The position numbers and the translations under genes were made by a program. 64,000 nt of DNA, taken from the NCBI GenBank assembly GCA_028583405.1, contig CM053253.1:4149208-4213207 (forward strand), in the 5' to 3' direction. The stretch comes from Pogonophryne albipinna. Lineage: Eukaryota > Chordata > Actinopteri > Perciformes > Artedidraconidae. Positions 12,841-24,923 of this stretch are shown in pieces (position 1 is the first letter of the stretch; each line of letters begins with the position of its first letter). A model generated the notes under the pieces. It saw only the letters and a list, made by a program, of their open reading frames with translations, was not told the origin of the DNA and did no database searches.

Positions 12841-15800
12841 GTGGGTGGGGCTTATGAGGAAGTAGGAGGAGCAAGAGAAAGATTGCTTGAAAGTCATTTT
12901 TTGAAAGAGTTTTGTTCCATCTGGGCAGAACTGAACAGACATGGTTTTTAATACAGACTTAGGTTTGGGAGTTGATGAAAGTAGAATTGTACCTCTTTGG
13001 ATGGAGATAGGCTAACAGTTCAGTCATCAGTTCAGTCAATATGCTAAGCTTGACTATAATGGAGTCTTATTGTAATCTGAGATAGCAATTTAAAGAATGG
13101 CGTTCTGGGACTTCCTGGTCCTGGTGCTATGCCTTCCTGTGGTGGTCCTCAACCAGCTATCCTTGGTGACATCACCTGTCGCATGGTGCCTTATATGATG
13201 GATGGGGCTTATGTGGAAGTAGGAGGGGCAAGAGGAAGTTTGGTTGAAAGTAATTTGGTTTAAAGCGGTTACTTGTGGCGAGTGAAACAGATTTTGGCAA
13301 CGGTTTTTTCATCTACTGGTCAATTCTGAGATTTTTTAGGGTGGAATGCAACAGCAATATTTTTATATCATAAATGAAATGCAGCAAAAATGTAAAACAA
13401 ATATTAGTTTTGGTTGGAAGTCTTGCTGTTTGCGTCCCTATGCCAATAAGTCAAATAACTGGTTGCCAAATTTAAATGGCCATTTGGCAACCATTACTTT
13501 TGGTCCCTGTAAATTATATATATTTTTATTTAATTGAAAGGTATTGACTTAAATGTGTATGTTAAAGTGCCCAAACATCTAATATGACAGTTTTGTTCTA
13601 AATTTACAACAGTTTACTTATCTGTATTTTTGTGATATATGAACTATTGCTAAAGAGCAGAGATTCAGTCGTTTTTTTGCCAGTCACCATGGAGACCTGG
13701 TTCTTTGTCTGCTGGGGCGTCCTGCTGCTGCCTTCATGGTTTGACACGAACACATTTGGGGTGAAACTGTGTTTGAATGATCTGTGACCCTTTGCTACAG
13801 GTGGCCATATTGGAGTCTTCAGTTCAGAGAATGTTTGACAGTGTTTTGGTCCATCTTGGCAGAACTGAACATACATGGTTTTTAATACAGACTTAGGTTT
13901 GGGAGTTGATGAACGTAGAAGTAGAACAGTTCAGTCATCAGTTCAGTAAATAGGCTACGCTTGGCTAAAAACGGAGTCTTATTGTAAGCTGAGATAGCAA
14001 TTTAAAGAATTTACAGACTCTTAAATACATTTGTAAAACATTTTGCGGGAACCAATGTGATTCTGCTGAGTGCACAGACATTAACTCAGTAGTGAGAGAT
14101 GGACTAATGTTGTTGGATGGGTCTGCATATGGGATTTTTTTTATTTTAAGACACATTAAATAACACCAGACTGATCCTTTAATTTCCTCATGTGGTTTGA
14201 TTGATCACATTCTGATAGCATTGGGTAGAGAGAGTGTGTGGCACTTTATCCCTTTGAATAACAATCATGGAGAGTTTATACTGTAAAGAAAATACACAAA
14301 AAGGAACAAATAATGTCTGTATTTGGACTCATCTTTCTGGCCATGATAGGATTTCCAAAACGTTGGTGCACGGATGTGAAACGTTATAACTGTGAGTGTG
14401 GGGGAAAGTCCCATAGTTGTGAAAGCACCATAACGCTACAACCAGAACATAGAGCTCACATGCTTTTGGTAGCACTGCTTTCTTATATTTAAAGTTCTTC
14501 TTCTAACATCACTCCCTAATACCAAAACAGTCGGATATCATTTCCAAAATGTTGAATTTTCCAATCCTTGTTTAGTTTACCGATTTTTGATTGCAACAAA
14601 GGTCTGGCAGATCAGACATGTTGTGAATATACATTTTATTTTAATATTGTTTAGATTTTTTATTGTATTACCTTTCTACTCTATTCATGATTTTTGCAAT
14701 ATTTGTTTTAATTTTAGTCTTTATTTCTCCTACTATTTCTCAGTTTTGCACCAATACACCAATTCAAGTACTTTATAAGAAGACGACATATAGAAGAAAA
14801 GTCTTTCTCCACTCTGTTGTGTTTACACACATTACACACACAGGGGAGGACATACATGCACAACCATATGCAGAGGAGAGGTGGCAGAGCAGAGAGGCTG
14901 CCAGTTATCCTGCGCCAAGGGAGCAGTTTCAAGGTTAGGTGCCTTGCTCAATGGCACCTTGGCAGCCAAGACCAAGTCCCTACAGACTGAACCACTTCCG
15001 CCAGATATAGGAATTTGCTTGTCCTTGTGTTTAAAGTTGCTATATAAATAAACTTGCCTTACCAAAGCAAATACATTCAAAACAACCTCCATTGTTCTCG
15101 TCCTCTCCTGCAGGCCGTGTCTCTGGGCCTCACCTCCTTCACTCTGTGCGCTCTTGGCATCGCTCGTTTCCACGCCGCCACCTCCTCCTCGCAGCCCAAG
15201 GCCCGGCTGGTGGAGCGCTGCCGCTCCGTGCTGCTGCAGCTGGTTCTGGTGTGGCTCACTGCTCTGCTGCTCTCCAGCCCAGAGATCTTCCTCTGGCAGC
15301 TCACCCAGTCCGTGTCCCCGACATCAGGCCTGCTGGTGGACTCCTGCTCCATCACACCTTCCTCCCCCCTGTCCCTCTACCTGCCCGACTCCCTGCACTC
15401 TCTGTTGCTCAAGTATCACCAGGTGAGAACTTAACATACACAGGTTTAACTCACAGGAAGAGTTTTAAAGGTCGCCTATTATGCAAAATCCTCTTCTTCA
15501 TGTCTCTTCTACATCAACATGTGTCCCCTCTTCTTCACGTCTCCTCTACATCAACATGTGTCCCCTCTTCTTCATGTCTCTTCTACATCAACATGTGTCC
15601 CCTCTTCTTCATGTCTCTTCTACATCAACATGTGTCCCCTCTTCTTCATGTCTCTTCTACATCAACATGTGTCCCCTCTTCTCCATGTCTCTTCTACATC
15701 AACATGTGTCCCCTCTTCTTCATGTCTCTTCTACATCAACATGTGTCCCCTCTTCTCCATGTCTCTTCTACATCAACATGTGTCCCCTCTTCTTCATGTC

Positions 15801-18454
15801 TCTTCTACATCAACATGTGTCCCCTCTTCTTCATGTCTCTTCTACATCAACATGTGTCCCCTCTTCTTCATGTCTCTTCTACATCAAAATGTGTCCCCTC
15901 TTCTTCATGTCTCTTCTACATCAACATGTGTCCCCTCTTCTTCATGTCTCTTGTACATCAACATGTGTCCCCTCTTCTTCATGTCTCTTCTACATCAACA
16001 TGTGTCCCCTCTTCTTCATGTCTCTTCTACATCAAAATGTGTCCCCTCTTCTTCATGTCTCTTCTACATCAACATGTGTCCCCTCTTCTTCATGTCTCTT
16101 GTACATCAACATGTGTCCCCTCTTCTTCATGTCTCTTCTACATCAACATGTGTCCCCTCTGTGGAAAGAGACTCTGAAAGTTTCAGGAACAAAGATTCTC
16201 TCTCTTTTTGTCCTGATCCATTTATATAAAATCCTCTGAAAATGAGCTGATCAGATTTTGGCCACTTTATGATGTCATAACGATGTTTTGTCTTGTGTAA
16301 CCATTAGCCAATCACCAACCAAGGTAACCCCCCCCCCCACCTTATCACCTGAATCTCCTCCTAGAGCACCATTGTGTTCTTTGTAACCAAATGTCTCTCA
16401 GAGGGGCGTGGGGAGGGGCTCCTTATTTTCATCTAAAGTAACAGACAGAGAATCAGCACTTTGAAACAGGGCTGAAACAGAGGGGATTATGGGTAATGCT
16501 GCAATGATCTGTTTGGTGTTTGGAGCCAAACACTTCAGAGACATGTTCTGTATATATCTGAGACCTATAATATATTGATGAAAAACAGTATGATAGGGGA
16601 CCTTTAAGGAACTAACTCACCAAAGTAGTTCTGGAAGTAGACCTGACATCTTCCATCTCTTCATTGGCTCAGTTTCTCTTGGGATTGAGTACTAGATCTT
16701 TATTGTGACTGACATTGAAAACAATGAGCGTACTCAGAATAGACCAGAAATTATAAAATAACAAGGTTTCTTTAACTGTCACATGAATCAATTAGAGATA
16801 TGAATGCTTACTGATTTACTTTTAAAAGTTGATCAAACAATCAAATTATGTGGTGAGTTTAAATGTCAAATTGTATTATTGACTGTGCAAAAAGTTCAAA
16901 ATAGTAACCTAAATTCTGGTAAAAACCCTAACCATGACCCTCAACTCTACGCCAAAGTACTTTACAGAACCATAAAGTACCAGATCGTACCAGAAGTTTT
17001 CCAAAATGCTCCACAAGGTCATCAGATGTTTGCTGTTCTCTGTTGCAGGGGCGTATGTGGTGGTGCTTCGGCTGCTACTTCTGCCTGCCCATCCTCTTCA
17101 CCGTCCTCTGCCAAATGGCCACCCGCAACGTCAACAGCGACTCCAGCTCCACCCAAAAGCAGCGCAGCCATGACGACCGCTCGACCAATCAGAAGCACCA
17201 GCAGCACCAGGCGTTGGAGCGGCAGCTGAACTGCACCTTGCTGGCGTTGGCGGTGGTTTACGGCGTCTGTGCTCTGCCCGAACACGTGTGTAACATCACG
17301 CTGGCCTACGCTAACATCTCCATCTCTGAGGAAACTGCCTCCATGCTGGCTCTGTTGCATCACTTCCTGTTGTTCTTTAAGTCATCAGTGACACCGGTCC
17401 TGCTGCTGTGTCTGTGCAAGGTAGGTCAAGCTGTTAAAAGTATTGTTGACTTTAACGGGCCCCTTTTGGTCCTCTTCAACCAGAACTGATCACACACAGC
17501 TTTAAGACCCAATGATGTAACTATATGTAACTATAAGGTATGGGACTTCACTGGTGCATTTAGCGGCCATTCTAGATAGTAGTAGTACCATCACTTGCAC
17601 AATCACACGTCCCAAGTAGAAGGGACTCTTAACAATATTGGGTTTTTGCCGATGTCCCATTCGCCGATTTTGACAAATTGGCAATGCAGATACCAAAATA
17701 CTCACATATTTTTCCATCTAATTGCAGAAGAACACAAGGTCTCTCCTGTAGATATGAATGTGATGTACACTGCTTTTAAGCCCAACACATTAACTGGGCA
17801 AAATAAGAAAACAACTAAATGAAGTTTAACTTAACACCAATGTATGCCGTTGCCGATATTTCCTTGTATAGCCTTTGTCTGCCAATACCAACAACATGCC
17901 AATAACATCAGGCATCCCTAGAAACTTTAAAACTGATATCTTGTGTACCATCTTGCTTGGGCATGCACTCAGAAAAACGGCATGAGATCACGTCCGAGAC
18001 AAAGAATCTTGGGCTGATGGATAGGCAACCCTCACTTTGTCAATTACTTTAGCGGTGTGGCTTCAACAGACAGACAACTATTCCTTTAAATATATTGTTT
18101 GGTGTGGTAGAAGGTTGGTTGCATTAATTGACCAACCTTTGCAAAATTGATGCTCACTATTTTTTTTGCATTTAAACAACAAACCTCTAGCCCGTTCAGA
18201 TCCAGCTGTAATAGTTAGAGTGGTTACAGTAATATAGTTATTTGAAAGCCGTTAACGGACAGCTCTGACTGCTTGTCGTTGTGTTCCAGGCTCTCGGTCA
18301 GGCCTTCATGGACTGCTGCTGCTGCTGCTGTCAGGAATGTCAGCCGAACGCGACTCAAGGCTCACCAAATATCAAACTGAAGGCGGCCAATGAGACGTCC
18401 ATCTTCTTCGACAAGGCTAAAGAAACCTCAGCCATCTTGTCGATCTCCAGCTAG
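12154..18454 (+). CDS. gpr37l1: GPR37L1-like orphan GPCR, four coding exons, 510 aa
   Basis: Seven-transmembrane receptor of the GPR37/GPR37L1 family (class A, related to endothelin/bombesin receptors); mammalian members act at the plasma membrane of glia. CDS = join(12154-12840, 15114-15422, 17049-17420, 18290-18454); all introns are GT-AG and phase 0. Residues 1-20 look like a signal peptide, followed by a long extracellular tail with N-glycosylation sequons at N58, N96, N109 and N126 and a basic stretch PRRLARG (74-80) before an acidic run. The family-typical NPFYPL lies at 137-142. TM1 is about 148-172 and TM2 184-206; the TM3 disulfide Cys is C222; TM5 is about 334-356, TM6 393-418 and TM7 432-454. 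A palmitoylation-type cluster of six Cys (465-470) plus C473 matches the GPR37 family tail. GPR37L1 rather than GPR37 is favoured by LCALGI-RFH, MWW-FGCYFCLPILFTV and by synteny with arl8a and ptpn7. Odd points: Ala246 where paralogues have Asp (D/ERY position) and two more introns than I recall in mammals. Confidence 0.95.
13097..14010 (+). pseudogene. Decayed tandem duplicate of the gpr37l1 exon 1 end plus intron 1 start
   Basis: 12724-13096 (the TM2/ECL1 coding end plus the following intron) is repeated directly next to itself from 13097. The copy keeps MAFWDFLVLVLCLPVVV almost intact, then lacks 13 nt relative to the parent (frameshift, then TGA after CLI) and has lost the GTGGGTG donor. 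From about 13848 it again follows the parent intron, to about 14010; roughly 580 bp present only in the copy lies between. It is not a usable exon. Confidence 0.85.
15114..15422 (+). CDS. gpr37l1: gpr37l1 coding exon 2 (TM3, ICL2, TM4, ECL2)
   Basis: 103 codons, residues 230-332, between a tcctctcctgcag acceptor and a GTGAGA donor. It carries LCALGIARFHAATS (TM3 end and ICL2), the TM4 segment VLVWLTALLLSSPEIFLWQL and ECL2. The codon at the D/ERY Asp position reads GCT (Ala). Confidence 0.93.
15465..16607. mobile_element. Family 2 MITE with about 18 copies of a 37-bp repeat
   Basis: Ends TTAAAGGTCGCCTATTATGC and GATAGGGGACCTTTAA with TTAA at each edge. Just inside the 5' end (15489-16160) lies the array of 37-bp units, TCTTCTACATCAACATGTG plus TCCCCTCTTCTTCATGTC. 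The unique body follows (CAGAGGGGCGTGGGGAGGGG). It fills most of gpr37l1 intron 2. All three forward frames of the array are open and repeat the same peptide; none is a gene. Confidence 0.9.
17049..17420 (+). CDS. gpr37l1: gpr37l1 coding exon 3 (TM5-TM7)
   Basis: 124 codons, residues 333-456, from GRMWWCFGCYFCLPILF to TPVLLLCLCK. The acceptor is ctctgttgcag and the donor GTAGGT. ICL3 is hydrophilic and rich in Gln, His and Ser. TM6 contains VYGVCALPEHVCNI, matching the family's Y-FC-LPEN-CNI pattern. Confidence 0.93.
17625..17926. mobile_element. Degenerate hAT-like MITE in gpr37l1 intron 3
   Basis: GGTTTTTGCCGATGTCCCAT and GCCAATACCAACAACATGCC followed by ATCAGGCATCCCTA resemble the common fish 'gccgatat' MITE. 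Ends are poorly preserved. The rest of intron 3 shows nothing recognisable. Confidence 0.45.
18290..18454 (+). CDS. gpr37l1: gpr37l1 coding exon 4 (helix 8 and C-terminal tail)
   Basis: 54 codons plus TAG, residues 457-510. It follows a gtgttccag acceptor and opens ALGQAFMDCCCCCC, the Cys cluster of the GPR37 family. The tail ends ILSISS rather than the G-T-x-C end I recall for mammalian paralogues. Confidence 0.92.
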   Translation, partial: ALGQAFMDCCCCCCQECQPNATQGSPNIKLKAANETSIFFDKAKETSAILSISS

Positions 18455-20400
18455 AGCTATAGCATCCAACATCTCCTCTTCCATAAAACAACCTATCTTC
18501 TTTTGTATCCTCAAACTCTGTTTCTCTTCTACCCTAAAGTTCCTTAACGCTTCAGTTTCCTTTATCCTTTCTTCTCCACAACGCTTGTTGACCAACGACC
18601 ATCTTTTCTTCATCTTTTTCTGTCCTCTTTCCTTCTCTCAGAGTTTCCATTTGTATGACATTCCTTTATGGACACAGTGTTACCCCTTTCAGCTTCCTGT
18701 CTGTGCAGGAAGTGATGCTTAATCCGTAGTGATTATTAGAAAACTTGCTGTTCTTGCACAACCACCTGTTGTAAAACCAGAAGCCCGTTTCAGGACCCTC
18801 CGAAAGCACACTTTCCTCCAACTGGTGTAAAAATGTATGATAAGAAAATTCCTGGATGTCTTCTTTGGTTGGTCTGAAGCTGAATGCGATATTTCTATAA
18901 GGAAGATCTCCTGTGTAAAGCTAAATGAGTAGTTTCAAACTGTGATGGAAGATTGATGAGGAGTAAAAAATAATCTGCTTTGAGGTTGTTTAGTGCCACA
19001 CAAACATATGTTGGTATAGTGCAGAATCAAGTGAGTAACTTCTTAGTTTTGGCTCTGACTATTAACCTCATTTGCTGAGAAGAGTGTACAGTTGACGCAT
19101 TGTTCTGTATATTGAAATGGTGACAACCTGTGGGGCCATTGATCATTGGTCCATCTGTCAAACTATCAAGAAAAAAGAGGTAGACGTCTATGAAGAGCTA
19201 TTAAATATAACTGTATGACAACTATGTCCACTGGCTAGCGTGAATCTGGAAGAAAACACCTCCTAGGGTAAAGGGGACGAAAAACGCCAACAAACGTCTA
19301 ATTTGAGAGATTATGAAACCATCAGTAAGTGAGGTTGTCCATATCTGTTTGACATATTTTGTTGTGAGCTACTTGTGTAAGATGTCAACCCTGGTCAGAG
19401 TTCAGATAAAAAGTGGTCTCTATGTAACAGCAATCAACCAATCAGAGCTTTGTGAGCATGATTATGAAAGAATATGTCTTTATCTGTTTGCAAACTATGG
19501 ATGAAATGGACGAAGCTGAACTGTTTATTGTCAAATTATTTTTACAACTTGTGTTTCTGGGAAGAATAATGACTGTTTCAGAAGGAAGCGAAGGGGGGGA
19601 AGGGAGGAGTTTTGAACAGGACCAAGACCTTATAGGTGCTGAGGCGGTGTCTTTGTACAGGAAGTTAAACTGTGTAGTACATTTTAAAGCATATTAATAT
19701 GTCTCTAGCACAGTCTTTTCACTCAGACTGTCAAACAACTAGAACAAAACGAAGAAACAGAAGTTATGAATGTAGCTTGTTTTAATGTTAGATCTACAAC
19801 TAATTGCATCTCTGTGTGAAGGGAATAGAGATAGTCATTTTTCTATGTCACAAGAATGTTTATGCCTTTGTAATGCTCAGTTTCACAATGTAAAATCCAT
19901 ATAAGTATGTGTCAGAGCCGCCTGTGCCTTAGTGCCTCCTCAGCCCTCAGCTAAATCAACGCATTCAGAAACAAGAGTAGAAGTCTGACTAACTTTGTAT
20001 TCAACAAACATATCTTTTACACTGAATAGTTACTTTGTATTTGAAATTCCAATATGGAGAAAGAGCTAGAGCGTCTGGATGCTAAAATTCACGGTTTGAT
20101 ATACAGCACTTTTACATTTGCCCCGATCTACAGAAGTTCAAGATGTTTGTTTCCAATTTTGCACAAAAGAAATAAGACATACTAACAGCTCGAGTCCCAC
20201 TGGTGTCGTGTTTGAGTTCCTTGTAAATGTGAATGAAGTTGACATTGAGTGCCCTCACAGAACAGATTAACTTTAGTGCCTGTCTTATATTTGTCTTTTT
20301 AAGTGTCTCTGAAGGACGTTTTTATCTTGTGAACAAGGCATAAACCAACCATTGGGATGTAGAGGTGGTAATTTATAAATAAAGCTGTGCAATTTAAACT
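18455..20400 (+). other. gpr37l1: Probable gpr37l1 3' UTR
   Basis: About 1.9 kb with no recognisable gene or repeat family, ending near an AATAAA at 20378-20383. This is inferred from position and the signal only; transcript data would be needed to place the cleavage site. Confidence 0.45.
20378..20383 (+). terminator. gpr37l1: Candidate gpr37l1 polyadenylation signal
   Basis: AATAAA in TTATAAATAAAGCTGTG, about 1.9 kb after the stop; earlier cleavage is possible. Confidence 0.35.
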
Positions 20401-21799
20401 GGATTTGTCTGGAGAATTTATTGATGCAATATTGATGTGACTGAGCAAGCTGACAATAACCGTAACATGTCTTTGTATTCATTAGTTCAAGTAACAAGTG
20501 GAAGAAGCTATTTTGGGTGTCTATAGGTCAATTTATTCTTACAAAAGACAATGTTTTGTAATTTCCCGCTTCTTTTATGACTAGGTTGTGAAACTCCTGG
20601 TTGAACAACTGTGTTAGAAAGTATCTGGTTCTTTGATAAATAAGAAAAGGTAAGAAGCCGGTGATCAAAGACACCAAAGGAGAGAGATGTCAGATGACCA
20701 AGGTGCTTTTGGGTAAGAAATATCTGAACACTAAGCCTAACAATCCGTCCCGTTTTTAATCACAATACTGAACAGATTAAAATGGGTGTAAAGAGTTGGG
20801 ATAAACAATTCTGGACCAGCGTACCCTTTGCAACTCAATATGATTGCTATCTTCAGCTATGCAGAAGACACGCTGTTTTACTTTGAACATTTAATATGGT
20901 CTAGTAGAGCCATCAGGCTGACGATTAAAGCAAGTTATTAACTATATGACAAAATATTCTATAGTTAAATACATAAGAATAAAAAATGGCAATGTTAAAA
21001 ATTGGATGAGGTGTTATCATCAAAGACAAAAGAAACAAGATCATTAATGTCTGAATGTAACTCAATATGTGAGTTGAATGGACTCAGATATTGGCTTCAG
21101 CAGCAAAAACACTGGATCAAACCGTTAATGAAATAAAACACACAACATGAAAAATGTGCTTTATGCAGAAGCTCATTAAAGCTTTTTGTTGTGTGTCTGT
21201 CATGTCGTTTTAAACGGTGTAAAGGAATCCGCTCTGAGAAGATTTTTCTCTCCTCAGAGCGGCTGCTGCATATCAATGACCTCACTACTGTCCCGTTGCC
21301 ATGGGATCCCAGCCCAAATTCGCACACACACGGACACACACACAGTTTTGTTAATTTAGAAACTCAAACTCTATTCTAATCAATGTGAGCCCCCCCCCCC
21401 CCACCATCCTTGTCTTCGCCTCGTTACCCCCGACAGCCCATGAAGAGGACTTACACATTTAAAGGAAAATGATTTCTTCTGTCCTGCTCTCCACAAAATG
21501 ATACAAAGACTATTTAAAGAAACTTCTGGCACAAACGTGATCACTGTCAGACAGCCCTTTCTCAGTAATAAATAACCTGAATAATAAAATGGCCCATTTC
21601 AGAATAATTGAGATCATATAATTGATTATCTGGATTCAGTTGTGGCTTTTTCAAAAACAACTCTGCAAATCACATCGACAAACTTCAACAGGTTACAGAA
21701 AGAGGTCAGAATGTCTATGAAACAATTACCCTACTGACGGCTTGTTCTATAACCTCAATAATAACATTTCAGAATAGAATATAATAGATTGGGAGGGAT

Positions 21800-21970
21800 G
21801 AAACCCTCTTTAATGGTCTCACATGCACACACAGTGAAATGTGTTCTCTGCTTTTAACCCATCCTAGTACCAGGAGTCTAGTACTAGGAGCAGTGGGCAG
21901 CTATTGGACAGCTCCCGGGGAGCAATGGGAGTGAGGGGGGGTGGGGGGGTGTCCGGTGCCTTGCTCAAGG
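21800..21970. repeat. Dispersed fish repeat (SINE/LINE tail type)
   Basis: ACAGTGAAATGTGTTCTCTG, then TTAACCCATCC..., CAGCTCCCGGGGAGCAATGG and GTGCCTTGCTCAAGG form a pattern common in fish dispersed repeats. GTGCCTTGCTCAATGGCACC at 14939 in gpr37l1 intron 1 is a related piece. Confidence 0.55.
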
Positions 21971-22397
21971 GGTCATTTATATTATCATAATTAATCATCT
22001 GGATTCAGTTGTGGCTTACTTGAAAACGTTTTGGCAAATCGCATCTGACAAACCTCAACAGGTTGTCAGATTGTATAGAAGTCTATGAGGAATGTACACT
22101 GCTTATGACTTGATTTATGACCATGTTTAATACTTTTTCTAATAAATGTTTGGTCCCAATGGCTAGTTTTAGGTCTTTTTGAATGCAGCATGATGTTCAT
22201 TTTGTATCTTATGGTCACAATAAAGCAGGGTATGCTTTGGGGCGGGGCTGTACCTGGGACGTGTTTTTATCTCACTACTCAAACTACAGTTTTCAGTTCA
22301 TGAAAGTCTATTTTAACAACACTGACAAGAATATATTGAAGCAGTTGGTTACACATGGCTCCACCTTCCTGTGTCCCAAAAATAACAAGATGGCGAC

Positions 22398-22782
22398 TGT
22401 TACGATTATTGTGTTATGTCACGTTTTGTATGTCTTGTTTTGGGTGTTTTGCTGTTCTCCCCATCATGTTTTCCTCTTGGTATATTGTCTGGTCCCTCTC
22501 TCTGTGTTTTTCCTCCTGTCGTTAGTTTCCCTGGTGTGTCTAGTTGTCTGATTGTGTTCACCTGTTGTCCTTGTGTTTCTCCTCCCCTGCCCGGCTGTTT
22601 CTCGTCTTATGATTACCCCTCCCTGTATTTAGTCTTGTCTCTTCCTGTGTTCAGTGTTGGTTCGTCTTTTGTTGGTGACTTTGTTCCCCGGGGAGTGTTC
22701 CGTTTGTCTATATTATCCTTGAAATAAAAGCATTTTCAGCATTATCTGCATTTGGGTCCTGCTTGCTTCACTCACCGTAACA
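22398..22782 (+). mobile_element. Solo LTR with 5-bp target duplication
   Basis: 385 bp beginning TGTTACG and ending CGTAACA, flanked by GCGAC on both sides (22393-22397 and 22783-22787). An AATAAA lies near 22724. TG...CA ends, a 5-bp duplication and a polyadenylation signal are the marks of a solo LTR; no internal retroelement genes remain. Open frames across it are chance. Confidence 0.8.
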
Positions 22783-23584
22783 GCGACGGCCAAAATGCCA
22801 ATCTGGTGGTTCTTTTACGCATAGTGGAAGTGGGTGGACACCAGAAATCATTCAAATTTTCTTTTGCCAGTTTCCTCGAAATTCTGTTTAATTTGCGATA
22901 CTTTTCAACAGAAACCTGACCAGCGATACTCCAGGAAAGTGAGAAAATAAGTTTAACATAGTTCAGGTAAACTGACGTTTTAAAAAGTGAGTAAGAAAAG
23001 AAGTAGGGAAACAGAGAGAGAGATTCATGGAGAGCTGGAGGAACAGAGTGTTTCAGGAGGTTGGTGATGTTGTTCTCATTAGTAGTGATGAGAGCTCGCC
23101 CCTCTGATACAAACTACTGAACAGACCACCTCTGTTCACTAATGAAGCCACACACACACGCAGAAACACACACACACACACAGGGGCGACTAGACCACCA
23201 TTGGTCATGCGAGAACATCTCTAGGACAGACTGGATGGGAACCAACTGTTACGTAACAGAAAGGTCACAGGTTCGAGTCCCACATCTATCCGTTAGGTGA
23301 GTCTACGCTTCACATCCACTTCTCACTTATCTTTATAGATCTCCCTGACTTAGTGCCGGAGTACGCCAAAACAAACATCTGTGAGCAAAAGTAGACAGAT
23401 TCTCTAAAATCAATCAGGAAAGAAGACCTTAATTGGGAAAGGTTGGCCAAAGTCAGTTTTACCAGGAAAATAATTCATTAGAATCCTCATTTAGAGTTTG
23501 TCCATCACTCATCAGCAATGTGGTTCTGCACAGATGCAAACAGGAAGTCAACAATTCGTATTTGGCTATCAAGCAACTCTCCAA

Positions 23585-24150
23585 ATATGTCTCTTAAGGC
23601 ACACACCAGGCCGATTATCGCGTTGGTGGGCGTCAGGCCGACGATGAGCGTCGACACGCCCTACTCAGATTGGTGTGTCCCGCACCGTCGGGTCTTTTCA
23701 ACCGAATTGGCGGGCAGTCGGCCAAAGAAATCACTCTGATTGGCTGTTCAGCTAGCAAATCAGTGCATGAGAAGCAAAACGGAAGTTAGGGACCCAAACA
23801 AACTATTAAGAAGGCAAATCTGAGATTTCATTTACCTCCAGCTCTCGACACAGGTTCGGGAAAGCCCCACGAGCTTCTCGTTGTAGAGTGAAAATGGAAC
23901 GCACACGCTATTTGTTGTTTGTTTGTATCACGCAGTCTGTTCTTCTTCTCTCGGTTATCACGCAGTCTGTCTTCCGGTTGTTGCCTCTTTTGAATGACGA
24001 ATACACACTACCGCCGCCTGCTGGTAAGGAGAGTTATTGCCACTCACGCATGCGCAGTTCGTACGTGCTACTTGGCCGTCGGCTGAAGTCTTTGCGGTGT
24101 TTTCAAGTGTGAAACATGGCCAAGACGCAGAGACGCGAGGCGACGCAACA
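23585..24150. repeat. GC-rich dispersed repeat, possibly a DNA-transposon derivative
   Basis: CG-rich island with CAGGCCGATTATCGCGTTGG, TCGGCCAAAGAAATCACTCT and CCGCCGCCTGCTGGTAAGGA, unlike its AT-rich surroundings. No coding frame or clear termini; the assignment is by style only. Confidence 0.35.
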
Positions 24151-24635
24151 GTCGGGGTCCGTCTGTGTCAGTTCTTTGTTGTGATTGGTGTGTACCTATA
24201 GATTCAGTGAGACTAACCCTTCCCAGAGGAGATCATTACATCACATTTAAATCTAGACTAGACATTTGCTTAGAAATTAGAGATAAAGACGATTGATTGG
24301 TGTGTCCGGGCCTTTATAAGCAATTGAAGCACCTCAGCCCAGCTTATCAGACACTTGCCACTCCCTAAGTTTGTTTTTAGACAAATATATAAGTGACTGA
24401 TATGATTGTCATATTCCTTATTTCTAATGCAATATAAGTTGAATTTAGCACTGTGACCACGGCGGCAAATGGTCCTGATTTTAAATGATTGTGGATTTAT
24501 TTGGGAATTTGGAAAACTGTGACGGTAAAAACGAATTTCCTCTTTGAACTGTTTACTTTAAAACTGTGTGAACGTTTCAGAAGAAGTGTTGAACCTCTCA
24601 CTCAGCGTGTGAATCCAACTGATATGAAGCACTAC

Positions 24636-24637
<2 letters not shown>

Positions 24638-24700
<63 letters not shown>

Positions 24701-24852
24701 CGCGTATCATAGCCCTCTCATCAGCAGCACATTGTGAGTGAATGAAGAGCGACAAGTGTGTGTGCGAGAGTATATATGTGTGTGTTTCTCCCTGAACACA
24801 GGCTCAATGAACACAAACTAATCTGACCTGAATGTCTCACGCACACACACGC

Positions 24853-24919
<67 letters not shown>
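24638..24919. repeat. (TG)n block then (CA)n block
   Basis: TG run at 24638-24699 and CA run at 24841-24919, separated by 140 bp and of opposite type. Confidence 0.93.

Positions 24920-24923
<4 letters not shown>

Noticed and set aside
15481..16239. Repeat protein frames (SSTSTCVPSS, FYINMCPL, LLHQHVSPL) here and at 38160-39473
   Set aside because: All three forward frames are open across the same 37-bp array; this reflects stop-free repeat sequence inside a MITE, not coding.
22183..22727. Hydrophobic frames of 103-122 codons
   Set aside because: They overlap the solo LTR, whose pyrimidine-rich sequence gives Phe/Leu/Val strings; no coding evidence.
23262..23290. Possible tRNA or tRNA-derived SINE (GGTTCGAGTCC B-box)
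   Set aside because: A B-box-like string is present but no matching A-box, acceptor stem or cloverleaf could be found; too weak to annotate.
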